From positions 1 to 25,705 of the forward strand of contig JASWJB010000469.1 of assembly GCA_032433595.1 (NCBI GenBank): DNA of 25,705 bases. Reading direction: 5' to 3'. The translations under genes were made by a program, and so were the position numbers. Within the stretch, counting starts at the first letter, position 1. Every line of letters starts with the position of its first letter. Positions 11,820 to 21,394 of the stretch are shown piece after piece. The notes beneath the pieces were generated by a model that was not told where the DNA came from, made no database searches, and saw only the letters and a program-made list of their open reading frames with translations. Origin of the DNA: Conoideocrella luteorostrata. Its lineage: Eukaryota; Ascomycota; Sordariomycetes; Hypocreales; Clavicipitaceae.

Positions 11820-12056
11820 TGTAATAGACTCGAGCTGGAAGCTCGGGTTATGGAGGTGCGCGAGGGACGTCCGGGGAGCACCTGGACCAGCCCCGCCTAA
11901 CCACTAGCATATGTCCTAGGGTGTTAACCCTAGGACACACACAGGATATATATAGGTAGCAAGCAGGCTAAGATACGTAGACTTTCCTCTCTCTTTATAA
12001 TTAATGTAAACTCTATTAACGCTAGTTCGCAGTAGCCACTAGGCTAGTCCATAACA
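11820..12056 (+). repeat. LTR-B, 3' LTR of B1
   Basis: This 237-base repeat of 5455-5691 runs from TGTAATAGACTCGAGC to CTAGTCCATAACA. It is followed by TTTAT (12057-12061), the right target duplication, and then by B0 sequence. It is less RIP-mutated than the 5' LTR (ends CCATAACA rather than TATAATA). Confidence 0.95.
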
Positions 12057-13314
12057 TTTATATATAATTTAAGTAATAACTTACTTTTATAAGTAAATTA
12101 TAATAAGTAAATATTATTAAGTTAATAAAACTTTATATAATACTAAATAAATAAATATAAAATTATTATATAAAGTGTAAAGTACTATAGTTAAATTATA
12201 ACCTAGTAGTAAAATAATACTATAGTATTACTTTAGATATTAACTCTTATTAGCTTAAGGAAAAATATTATATTAAATAAACTATATTACTATAATAAAT
12301 ACTAAGTAAAGATATAAAGATAATAGGGATTAATATAGCTTATATATAATAAAGTAACTAAAAGGAGTATAACTAATACCTAGGGATAACTTAAATTAAT
12401 ATTATACTAAGGCTAACCTAAGCTTAATAAGTAACCTAAGAGGTATAAGAGAGTTATTATACTAAATAATAATACTTATACTATAGATTTAATAATTATT
12501 ATATTATAAACTATAAGTTATTATTACTATACTATAATAGTAATAAGCTAGGTATAAACTCTTATAAAATAACACTAAATAGCCCCTAGGAGAATATTAA
12601 TATAAAGGAATTAAGAAATAAATTACCTTTAAAATAAGTTTTATTTAAGAGAAAAGAGGTAATATATAGCTACTATATAATATATATTATAAGGACTTTT
12701 AAATAAAATTTTAAAAAATTAAGAAATAAATAAATATATTACTTTTCTTAATTTTTATATTATTTAATAACTTTTTTTTTATTAATATATAAATAAATAA
12801 TAATTATAATAATTATATTATTATAAGTAAGAAACTTATATAATAATTATACCTTAAGTAAATATTACTCCTAAAAAAATAATATATATATACTATAATA
12901 TATATATATAAAAAAAGTAATAAAATATAATTATATATAATAAGTATTTATTATTTAGTTTACTTTATAATTAATATAAATAATTAAAAATTCCTTATTA
13001 TAGCTTATATAATCCTAGGACTAACTAAGAATTATATTTTAGGAAACTTATAAATAAAATAAAATAAAATTACCTTATAAGTAATAAAATAATAACTTAT
13101 TATTAATATTTATAAAAACTTTACTATATAAGCTATAAATAAATATAATATAATAACCTTAATAATAGCTATTTTAGGCTTTATTTATATAGGCTTAGTA
13201 TAATAAAAAAATAAAAAAAAATAAAGTATTTACTTTATAGTAATAAACTTATATAAAATTATATTAATACTTATAATAAAGGTAAGTAAAAAGAAATAAA
13301 TAAATAATATAAAG
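12057..13314 (+). pseudogene. B0 internal region part 2, putative gag side
   Basis: This region is colinear with B1 6221-7479. It resumes exactly at the base after the B1 insertion point, starting with the TTTAT duplication (12057-12061). It is more AT-shifted than B1 and contains no readable domain. Confidence 0.7.
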
Positions 13315-16300
13315 AAATAACTTTTACTTAAGATAGCTAGTTATTAAAACTTATTTAATAAAAAAAAAGCTACTAAGCTATTATTATATTATAGTAAGTT
13401 TAACTATTATATTTAACTATAGTAATAACTTAATAGGTTTAAACTAAGCTTATTATAAGTATTATTATATAATATACTAAGGGAGTAGTTACTAAAGATT
13501 TAAAAGTAAATAATAAAATTAATAAACTAAGGCTAAATTTAAGTAAGTTTCTCCTTAGCTATTATATTAATACTTTTAGTAAAGAAACTAAAGGAAAAGT
13601 AATATTTTTATATAAAATATTATATATTAAATAAAGTAATAAATTAAGACTATTACTTACTCTTATTAATAAAAGAGACACTTTACTTATTATTAAAAGT
13701 AAGGTAATTTATAAAGCTAAATATATATATAGTGTTTTATTATATTTATATTATAAAAGGTAAGGAATATTAAATTACCTTTTAAACTTAGTTTAGCCTC
13801 TTTAAATAGCTAATATACTTATTTAAGCTTATAAGTATAATAATAATATTTTAAAGATATATTAATAATATATTAAGTAAAGCACTAAAAGATTATATTA
13901 TTACTTATTTTAATAATATATTAATTTACTTTAGTAAATTATATAAGAACTATATATATAAAGTATATAAGGTGCTTATAAAGCTATAGTAAGCTAGGCT
14001 TAACTTAAATATTACTAAATACTAGTTTATATATAAAAAGGTTAAGTACCTTAGCTTTATAATTTAAGCTAAGAAAAAAGTTTACCTAAACCTAAAGAAG
14101 CTATTTATAATCTAAGAATAATAAGTATTAATATAAGTATAAAGGGTTTATAGCTTCCTAGGGTTTATAAACTTTTATTATAATTTTATTCCTAACTTCT
14201 TAGATATTATAATATTATTAAATAACCTTTTAAGAAAAGAGGTACTCTTTAAATAAATAGCTATATATAATATAGTATTTAAGTAGCTTAAGATAGTATT
14301 TATATTATACTTAGTATTAGCTTAATAAAACCCTAAGAAAAATATAATACTAAAATTAAATTACTCTAAAGAGGCTCTTAGGGGATACCTCTTATAATAT
14401 AATAAGTATAATATCTTATGCTTAGTAGCTTATTATTTTATATAATTAATAATAGCTTAAAGAAACTATATAATTTATAATAAGAAATTACTTAATATTA
14501 TCTTATACCTTTATATATAATTAATAAAGCTATATAGTGTATTTTAGCTATTTATAATCCTAATAAACTATAAAAACCTTAAATACTTTATAGCTTTAAG
14601 GGAAATATTAAAATAATAAGTATAATAAGTAAAAACACTCTTACTCTTTAATTATTATTTATAGTACTAACTAGGAAGCTAAGTAAGCTAACTTAATACA
14701 CTTTTTAAGTAAGAATAGGATTAAAAAGAAATATTAATAAAATATATATTACTTTTATACTTAGTATTAATAATAAACTTATTATATATAGCTAGTAACT
14801 AGTATAAAAGTAACTTAAATAAAGGTAAGCTACCTCTAGGAGGTAAGACTTTCTTTACTAAGACTTTCTTATAATAACTATAAAACTAAGCTATTTAAAA
14901 CCTAAGGTATATTACTTAGTATTAAGTAATAAAGATAAGAGTAAGATAATTCTTACTAAAAGTAAAAATAAAGTAATAGGTAATAAACTATACCTTAAAT
15001 ATATATAGCGCGCTATAATTTTATAGGTAATTATAGATTTTACTATATAAGCTACTTATTATAGCTTTAATATAAAAGATATATAACTCCTTTATACTTA
15101 AATACCTAGGAAAGAATATAATATTCTAAGTATTATACTAAAACTATTACTAGGATAATATATTATAAAATATTATATAGTTTATAAGAAACTATTACTA
15201 TATAAGGGCATAAAAATTATAGTAATAATAATAAGGCTTATTAAAACTAATTTTAATTACTAATAAGTACTAAAGCTAAATCTCTATAAACTTTATAATA
15301 AACTTACTAATATAAGAGGAAACTATACTATATTACTTAATAGTTATTATTAACTACTTATTTAAATATATTTAGCTAAAAGCAATAATATTTATAGTAA
15401 CTAAGGTATATATAAAGTAATTTAAGACTTACTAGTAATACTTTTATAGCTTCCTTAAATAAATTATCTTAAATAAAGAATTAAACTAGCTTAGTATTTT
15501 CTAGATAACCCTTTATAGCTTAATTAAAACTAAATAGCTTCTCTTTATATCTTATTACCCCTAAATAAATAATAGTATAAAATAAGTAAACTAAGAAGTA
15601 TAAATAATACTTAAGATAATAATAATATTTTTATAATATAACTAAGTAAACTATTTATTAATATATTAACTAGTATTAAATAAGTAAAATTTATTAATAA
15701 CTAAAGTAAGCTTAAACTAAGCCTTATATAAGTTTAATATAAAACTAATATAAATAGCACTAAAGGTAAATTACTTTATTATTACTTTAAAAGGGAAAGT
15801 AATATTATTTCTTAATTACCTTAGAGAGAGAATATAGCTTATATAAGCTATAATTAATTTTATATAATAATAGTAATAAGAAAATACTAATTAATATTAA
15901 TAACTTATAAAATAATTTAAGCTAAGAGATTTTATATAGCTTAGCTTTTATAATATTAAAATAAATAAACTAAGTTATAAGCTAAATTAAGTTATAATAA
16001 AGTATAAAGTACTAAAGGTTTTAATACTACTTATAGCTTATTTAAATATTTTATAAAGTATTTACTTTATTTTTTATATAAACTTATTAAAGTATATAAT
16101 AATAAATTTACTTTTATCTTAAATATTACTAAATTATTACTTAGCCTTAAAACTAAAGATTAATAATACTAACTTATTTCTAAATAAATATATTATAAAG
16201 GAAATATTAGCTATTAAGAATATATTAAGCTAAGGCTATTACTAAAATATTTTAGTTAAGTAATAAGGTTATATACTTTTAATATAAAAACTCTTAAAAA

Positions 16301-16400
16301 ATATAAAGAATATAAAAGCACTAAATTACTATAAGGCTAAGTAAAAAAATATTTATATATATAATAAGCTTAAAAAGAGGGTATTTTATTTTTTATTAAT
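13315..16400 (+). pseudogene. B0 pol remnant: RT, RNase H, integrase, chromodomain
   Basis: This is the counterpart of B1 pol at an offset of about 5835 bases. The RT box has become YFNN (about 13905-13916), SFLGFINFY is at about 14152-14178, and the chromodomain (KEILAIKN, NILVK, KALNYYKAK after allowing for stops) lies at about 16195-16350. Stops and Cys/Arg-losing changes are more frequent than in B1. The polyprotein is dead, and the pattern shows an additional round of RIP before or besides that seen in B1. Confidence 0.88.
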
Positions 16401-17654
16401 ATTTACTAAGAAAATAACTAAGGCTACTTAAGGTAAATAAAAAACTATAAATAATACTTAATAAGAAACTAAAGAGGTAATACCTTATTAATGCTTTAAG
16501 AGTAAGCTAAAAATAATAAAAACCTAAACTAATATAATTTAAATACCCCCTTAGGGGCTATTAATAAATAAAGAAAATAATAAATATAATATATTATTAT
16601 TAAATAAAGTATTATTATTAGTAAGGGGAAAGCTATAAGGAAGCATAGTATAGTAATTAATTACTATACTACCTAGGGTAATTATAGTATAACTAATAAA
16701 CTTATTTAAGTAGTAAATACTTTTATTAATATTAATTATCCCTATAAAGATACTAAGAGTACCTAAGAGAGTAATACTATAAATAAGAGTTATAGGTAAA
16801 AAGGTATAGCTTAGTATTACCTTAGTAGTAAGTTTAGTAATAGCTATAGCTAGTAAGGTAATAAAATAGTTATAAGCTATTAAAAATTAAGTAATTAACT
16901 TAACTCTCTTAGCCTTTTAGTTAGTAATAGTAGGGATAATAAGCTTAGTAATTAACTTACCCTTATAGGCTAGCTCTTATAATTAGTAAAAGGAGTAGTA
17001 AAGCTTTAAAAATATAGTATAAATATATATACTTTAAGTATACTTTTTATATTTTTACTTATATAGCTTATAAGTAGCTTACTAGCTATAAATATATTTA
17101 ATAATACCTATATTTTATAAGTCCTTAATATATTAGTTATACTAGTGTTTTACCTCCTTATTATTATTAAGCTTCTTATCCTTAGAGTTACTAGTAATAA
17201 TAAAGGAGTATATATTATGCTTTTTCTTTAGGTAATTAATAAGGGGGTTACTAAGAGGCAATAAAGTTAGGTAAATTAAAGATATAATAAAGGCAAAAAA
17301 AAAAAATTATATTTTTATAAAGTATTAATAAAGGTTATATTATAAGTATAAATAAAGTATTTAATATAAAAAGTTAAGAAATAAAAAGGTAATAGCATAA
17401 GAAAGAAAAGCTTCTAGAATAATAAAGGCTTATAAGAGGAAAAAGTAAAGTGTAAAGTTATATAGAAAACTTTATAGTTTAAGAGAGGCTAAGAGTAAGG
17501 GTTAAGTAGGGTCACAGGGCAATAAACACACGCATAATAATAAATAAGTGCAGGGCCCCACAGACGCAAGCAGCACCTGCCCCGCTACTAGCAAAGAATA
17601 CAATAAGCCTCCCTAACTCTAACGGGGAGAAGCAAGAGCGTGAGAAGGGAGCTA
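16401..17654 (+). other. B0 3' region with antisense ORF relic and GC-rich end block
   Basis: This equals B1 10561-11819. The minus-strand frame noted in B1 persists at about 16600-17130, with the same Lys-rich, formerly Cys-containing segment near 17035-17090. From about 17510 the sequence becomes GC-rich and little mutated (GTCACAGGGC, GCAGGGCCCC, CACCTGCCCC), as in B1. It ends GTGAGAAGGGAGCTA at the LTR border. Confidence 0.6.
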
Positions 17655-17686
17655 TGTAATAGACTTAAGCTAGAAGCTTAGGTTAT

Positions 17687-18112
17687 TGTGACGGCCGTGG
17701 TTAGTTCCCAAGGGATAAACCTAAGTCGTAGTTTATGTTAGCAGAGGTTACAGAGCGTCGTACGTTCTAAGCAAAGAGGTGTTACGTCGCAATAATTTAG
17801 GTAATTAGTAGATATAAATAAATAATTATAATAATTAAATAACTAGTTAAAGACTAACTATTTAAGATATCTAAAGAGTGTAATTTAGTAGTGCCTATAT
17901 AGTAGGAGGTTCACCTTTAGTTCACGCGAACTAAAGTAAACTCTATATATGCTGCAGGGGAGGGTTCACTAAAGGTTCACGCGAACCAGAGTGAACCCAA
18001 CCGTGCCTTCCCACGGAACATCTCCTGTTCCGTCCGTAGGTCACGTGTGGTAGTGGGGGTTTTGGCGCCCCGTGGCCGGCCTTCTTGCAGCCCGCTAGCC
18101 AGGGTCGTAACA
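17687..18112 (-). mobile_element. Solo LTR of family A inside LTR-B, target duplication GTTAT
   Basis: The 426 bases run TGTGACGGCC...GGGTCGTAACA, with no internal region. GTTAT flanks them at 17682-17686 and 18113-18117, so the insertion is authentic and a full element was lost by LTR-LTR recombination. The strand is given relative to the pol direction of the left family A copy. The half with CGTGGCCGGCC and TTGGCGCC is GC-rich and essentially unmutated, unlike the LTRs of the full-length copies. Confidence 0.95.
17908..17998. repeat. Two near-perfect 35-37 base palindromes in LTR-A
   Basis: One palindrome (17908-17942) centres on AGTTCACGCGAACT (17919-17932). The second (17962-17998) centres on GGTTCACGCGAACC (17974-17987). 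Each has outer arms of GGTTCAC / GTGAACC type. The axes are about 55 bases apart. The same pair is present in the other solo LTR at 19955-19991 and 20011-20045. Position in the LTR fits a U3 regulatory site or cruciform-prone element. Confidence 0.8.
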
Positions 18113-18192
18113 GTTATGGAGGTGCGCGAGGGATATCCAGGGAGCACCTAGACTAGCCCCGCCTGGCTACTAGCATGTGTCCTAGGGTGTTA

Positions 18193-18458
18193 ACCCTAGG
18201 ACACACACAGGATACATATAGGTAGCGAGCAGGCGAAGATACGTAGACTTTCTTCTCTCTTTATAATTAATGTAAACTCTATTAACGCTAGTTCGCAGTA
18301 GCCACTAGGCTAGTCCATAACAGCTCTGACCCTAGGACACGCACAGGATACATATAGGTAGCGAGCAGGCGAAGATACGTAGACTTTCTTCTCTCTTTAT
18401 AATTAATGTAAACTCTATTAACGCTAGTTCGCAGTAGCCACTAGGCTAGTCCATAACA
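18193..18458 (+). repeat. 130-base direct repeat of the LTR-B tail
   Basis: The last 130 bases of LTR-B (18193-18322, from ACCCTAGGACAC to CCATAACA) are repeated almost exactly at 18329-18458, with ACACAC changed to ACGCAC and a six-base spacer GCTCTG. The second copy lacks the 5' part of the LTR. It looks like a tandem duplication or a truncated neighbouring LTR. The NLR pseudogene starts within ten bases of it. Confidence 0.9.
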
Positions 18459-18466
18459 CCTTTATA

Positions 18467-20928
18467 CTTAACCCTAAAGATTACATAGTTACTTAAATTA
18501 TACCTCTTAAGATAGAGGCTAGGGCTACTCTATAATTAATAAATAAGCAATATAGTAGCTAATTTCTAGTTAACTATAGTAATAATTATATATATTATGC
18601 TAATGTTATAAGCAGCTATAACACTATTATAGTAATAATACTAAAGTATAAAATAAGCTCTATAGCTATACTTACTAGCTAGGTAAAGAAGTTCTTTCTT
18701 AACCTTTAGTTTAAGCTACTTATTAGCGTTATAGTAAGGCTACCTAAACTATCTTAAGTTTTAACATATAATATTTAACTTAGTAATATACTTATTATGT
18801 ATTTTAATAGTAAGAGCCTAATAATAGTTACTTATAACCTTAGTAAGAAAAAAGAGAGTAAGTTCTAGCTACTATAACTTTATTATAGTCTTACTATAAC
18901 TAAAATAATTATATAAGTAGCTATTACTAGGATTAAAATTAAAGCCCTAAATAACACCTAAATATTCTTACTATACTATAAAAAATTACGTAATTATAAG
19001 CATATAATTAATATATTTACTAATCCTAGGTAGGACTATAATATACTATACTTAATTTAAAATAAAGGGCAAGAGGAGGTTACTAAATATATTCTATAAC
19101 TTACTAGTAAATATACTTAAGTCTAGTATAGCTTAATTAAGTTAGGAGATAAGCTATTAAGAAACGCACAAAGGCGGGATAAGCTAAGGAATAAGTATAG
19201 CGTTATTAGTTTAGAAATAAAAGCTACTAGGATTATAAACTAAATTCTAGTTAGCGTTGTTTAAGGGGTATGCGATTACAGTAACTAACACAAGAATAAA
19301 GTCTAGCAGCTATTTGCGGCAGTAATAGCGGCTTTATATACAAGGGCATTACTTAACTAAATCCCATAAAGTGATATAAATCGAGCGTCTACGTTACTAT
19401 CTGGGGCTAATTAGCGATTAAGTATTAAAACATCGACTAAGAGGACGCAGGAAGGGATGCACGAAGCTTGCTACTATTTACCATTCGCTAAAAACACACG
19501 CTTCATTAGTCGCACAAGCGTTCTTAATACTTTGGAAGAGAGGTTCTTTGGTCAGGACCAGAGCCAGAAAGTGGCGCTTGTTAGCCTTGGTGGGGTTAGT
19601 AAGACCCAAATAGCTCTGCGCTTCGCCTACTAATTAAAGGAGGAACAGCCGGAGTATTTAATCTTCTGGTTGCTATTTCAGAGTAGCGAAAGTGCTAAGC
19701 GTGCTTACACGGCATTGCTGAAAAGCTTGGTCTACAGAAGAGTAGCGAAAACAAAGATGTTAAGGATCTTATTTATTAGTATCTTAACTTAGGCAAAGCT
19801 AGTAAGTAGCTTCTTATCGTGGACAATGCCAATGACTAGGTGTTACGACCCTGGCTAGCGGGCTGCAAGAAGGCGGGCCACGGGCGCCAAAAACCCCACT
19901 TCTGCACGTGACCTGCGAACGGAGCGTGAAGATGTTCCGTGGGGGAACGCAGTTGGGTTCACTTTGGTTCGCGTGAACCTCCAGTGAACCCTCCCCTGTA
20001 GCATGTATAAGGCTCACCCGGGTTCGCGTGAACCAACAGTGAACCACCCACTATATAGGCACCACCAAATTACATTCTTTAGATACCTTAGATAGTTAGT
20101 CTTTAATAGTTATTTAATTATTATAATTGTTTATCTATATCTATTAATTATCTAAACTCTTGCGACGTGACATCTCTTGCTCAGGACGTACAACGCCCTG
20201 TAACCTCTGCTAACATAAACCACGACTTAGGTTTATCCCTTGGGAATCCACCACAGCCGTCACACTAGGAACTTATTTACGTATCTACCGATAAGCAAGG
20301 CTTAGAAGAGTATTTGCCTCAAAGTGAAAACAGTATCACGTTATTAATAACCCGGTCCAGGCAAGTCGCGGCAAAATTCGCGCAATCTAACGTGATTAAC
20401 ATTAAATAAATAGAAAAAGTTAAAGCAACGGACCTATTAAAGAATTCGTTAATACAAAAACAACGACTCCAAGATAAAGTGCTAGTCACTAAATTGCTCA
20501 CACATCTGAATTTTCTTCCTCTGGCTATTACGCAGGCTGCGGCATACCTAAATTAGACCACGGCGCTAATCCAAATATACTTGGATCTCTTACGAGGCGC
20601 TGAAAAGGATGATACTCGAGGGAGAGAATTCACGGCCGCCGGAAAAACACAGCTAGGCATTTCGTAACCCACAGTCAAAAAGTTTAGTACAATTTCCATT
20701 GAAACCATCCGGTACATAGACGAATTTATGGAACGTGCAGCTACAACAATACCGGAGGATTGTTTCGGCGATGGCCCCGCCGATTAATCGCTACTAGGTG
20801 CCATATTGTCCCTGTGGGGTTTATTTCATTTCTAAGCAGAGCGGCCAAACAGTTTCGAAGATAGTTAGTCAAAAATCGCGGGAGCATTCTGTACGAAACT
20901 GCTTTACTTAACTAGAGTATTGTCATAA
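18467..20928 (+). pseudogene. Broken NLR-type STAND gene: nucleoside phosphorylase domain plus NB-ARC
   Basis: The N-terminal frame starts LTPKDYIVT, as fungal purine/uridine phosphorylase-like (PNP_UDP) domains of NLRs do, and later shows LGDKLLRNAQRR, SLEIKATRI and VCDYSN-x-HKNKV (19268 on). NB-ARC follows: CYYLPFAKN, FISRTSVLNTLEERFFGQ, a P-loop SLGGVSKT (19583-19606; GLGGVGKT expected), Walker B LLIVDNAND (19810-19836), then LEEYLPQSEN, LLITRSRQVA, FLPLAITQAAAYL. There are about 30 TAA/TAG codons, a one-base loss near 19710-19712, and a solo LTR at 19841-20264. After removing the LTR and one CTAGG the frame continues to about 20928. No start codon or C-terminal repeat array is left. Such genes are linked to fungal self/non-self recognition and cell death; this one is dead. 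About 680 codons remain. Confidence 0.88.
19841..20264 (+). mobile_element. Solo LTR of family A in the NLR pseudogene, target duplication CTAGG
   Basis: The 424 bases run TGTTACGACCCTGG...CCGTCACA, the inverse of the copy at 17687. CTAGG is present on both sides (19836-19840 and 20265-20269). Splicing out the LTR and one duplication restores the NB-ARC frame just after Walker B, which proves insertion into the gene. The copy is GC-rich in its first half and almost free of RIP changes. It includes the two palindromes typical of LTR-A. Any minus-strand ORF read here is LTR sequence. Confidence 0.96.
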
Positions 20929-21253
20929 TAAAGATAGACATTGTAAACTAGATAGTGACACGTGTAAAGAGGTACTTTATACTATTATGCGTCTACGGTG
21001 ATACAGTAGCAGCGCATAAAGCCCTTGATTCAATAAAAGTGGAGCCTTTGGTCTAAAAACCCATACCCATCGCATAACAATTTAATGAAACTGCACAGCC
21101 TGAGATTTCCTAAATGCGCAACTGGGTCAGTTCGTGGAAGCACAGCACAGCTACCCAAGCTAAGCTAGTGAATTCTCGCCTTACGTGATTCGGGGTCTTA
21201 TGCATGCAGGGCAAAAGAAAATTTTCAACTTAAATCAGTGAGCGAATTCCAAC
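20929..21253. other. Intergenic stretch between NLR pseudogene and secreted-protein gene
   Basis: About 325 bases of mixed composition (less AT-rich than the repeats). Short open stretches occur but none resembles a gene. It contains the upstream region of the secreted-protein gene. I see no repeat or RNA gene. Confidence 0.6.
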
Positions 21254-21260
21254 TATAAAA
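21254..21260 (+). promoter_or_regulatory. Putative TATA box of the secreted-protein gene
   Basis: TATAAAA lies 141 bases upstream of the ATG, followed by a pyrimidine/CAA-containing leader (ACTTCAACCAAATCC, CATCAAG) of the sort seen at fungal transcription starts. Assignment by motif and distance only. Confidence 0.5.
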
Positions 21261-21394
21261 GGAACTAAGCCAACATTTTAGTTTTCTAATACTTCAACCA
21301 AATCCTTTAGCAATCTGTGCATCAAGTTCGTTTCCATACCAAGACAGACGACAGCATATACCCTGTTTCAGTTACTTTTTCAGTCGCTATAAAA

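Larger units (their letters stand above)
5455..12056 (+). mobile_element. Complete nested family B chromovirus B1, 6602 bp
   Basis: B1 has two 237-base LTRs, a TTTAT target duplication and the full RT, RNase H, integrase and chromodomain order on the plus strand. It lies inside the internal region of an older copy of its own family. RIP is milder than in B0: more intact codons, CpG-containing patches and some long stop-free stretches survive. It is nevertheless inactive (RT box YLNN, many stops). B1 is the best copy in the window for reconstructing the family. Confidence 0.95.
4725..18322 (+). mobile_element. Family B chromovirus copy B0, split by nested insertions
   Basis: B0 is a Ty3/gypsy element made of a truncated 5' LTR (4725-4919), internal part 1 (4920-5454), the nested B1 element, internal part 2 (12057-17654) and a 3' LTR (17655-18322) that holds a solo LTR-A. 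Internal part 2 is colinear with B1 at a constant offset of about 5835 bases. B0 carries more C-to-T and G-to-A type changes than B1 throughout, so it is the older, more RIP-mutated copy. Its 5' LTR starts at LTR position 43 because element A inserted there; the first 42 bases should lie beyond A to the left of the window. Confidence 0.88.
17655..18322 (+). repeat. LTR-B, 3' LTR of B0, interrupted by solo LTR-A
   Basis: The first 32 bases (17655-17686, TGTAATAGACTTAAGC...GGTTAT) and the remainder (18118-18322, starting GGAGGTGCGCGAGGG after the duplicated GTTAT) together form one LTR-B. The 426-base LTR-A lies between the two GTTAT copies. The distal part is nearly free of RIP changes and ends CTAGTCCATAACA. 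Confidence 0.92.

Noticed and set aside
1..18000. Mitochondrial DNA, because of the extreme AT content
   Set aside because: Ty3/gypsy polyproteins with RIP-type stops, LTRs with target duplications and a spliced secreted-protein gene point to nuclear DNA; no mitochondrial gene, tRNA or rRNA is seen.
19814..20047. Minus-strand 77-codon ORF
   Set aside because: It lies almost wholly in the solo LTR-A, runs through its palindromes and has no homology or start context; chance frame.
20319..20501. Minus-strand 60-codon ORF
   Set aside because: It is the shadow of the NB-ARC frame on the plus strand, whose motifs are unmistakable.
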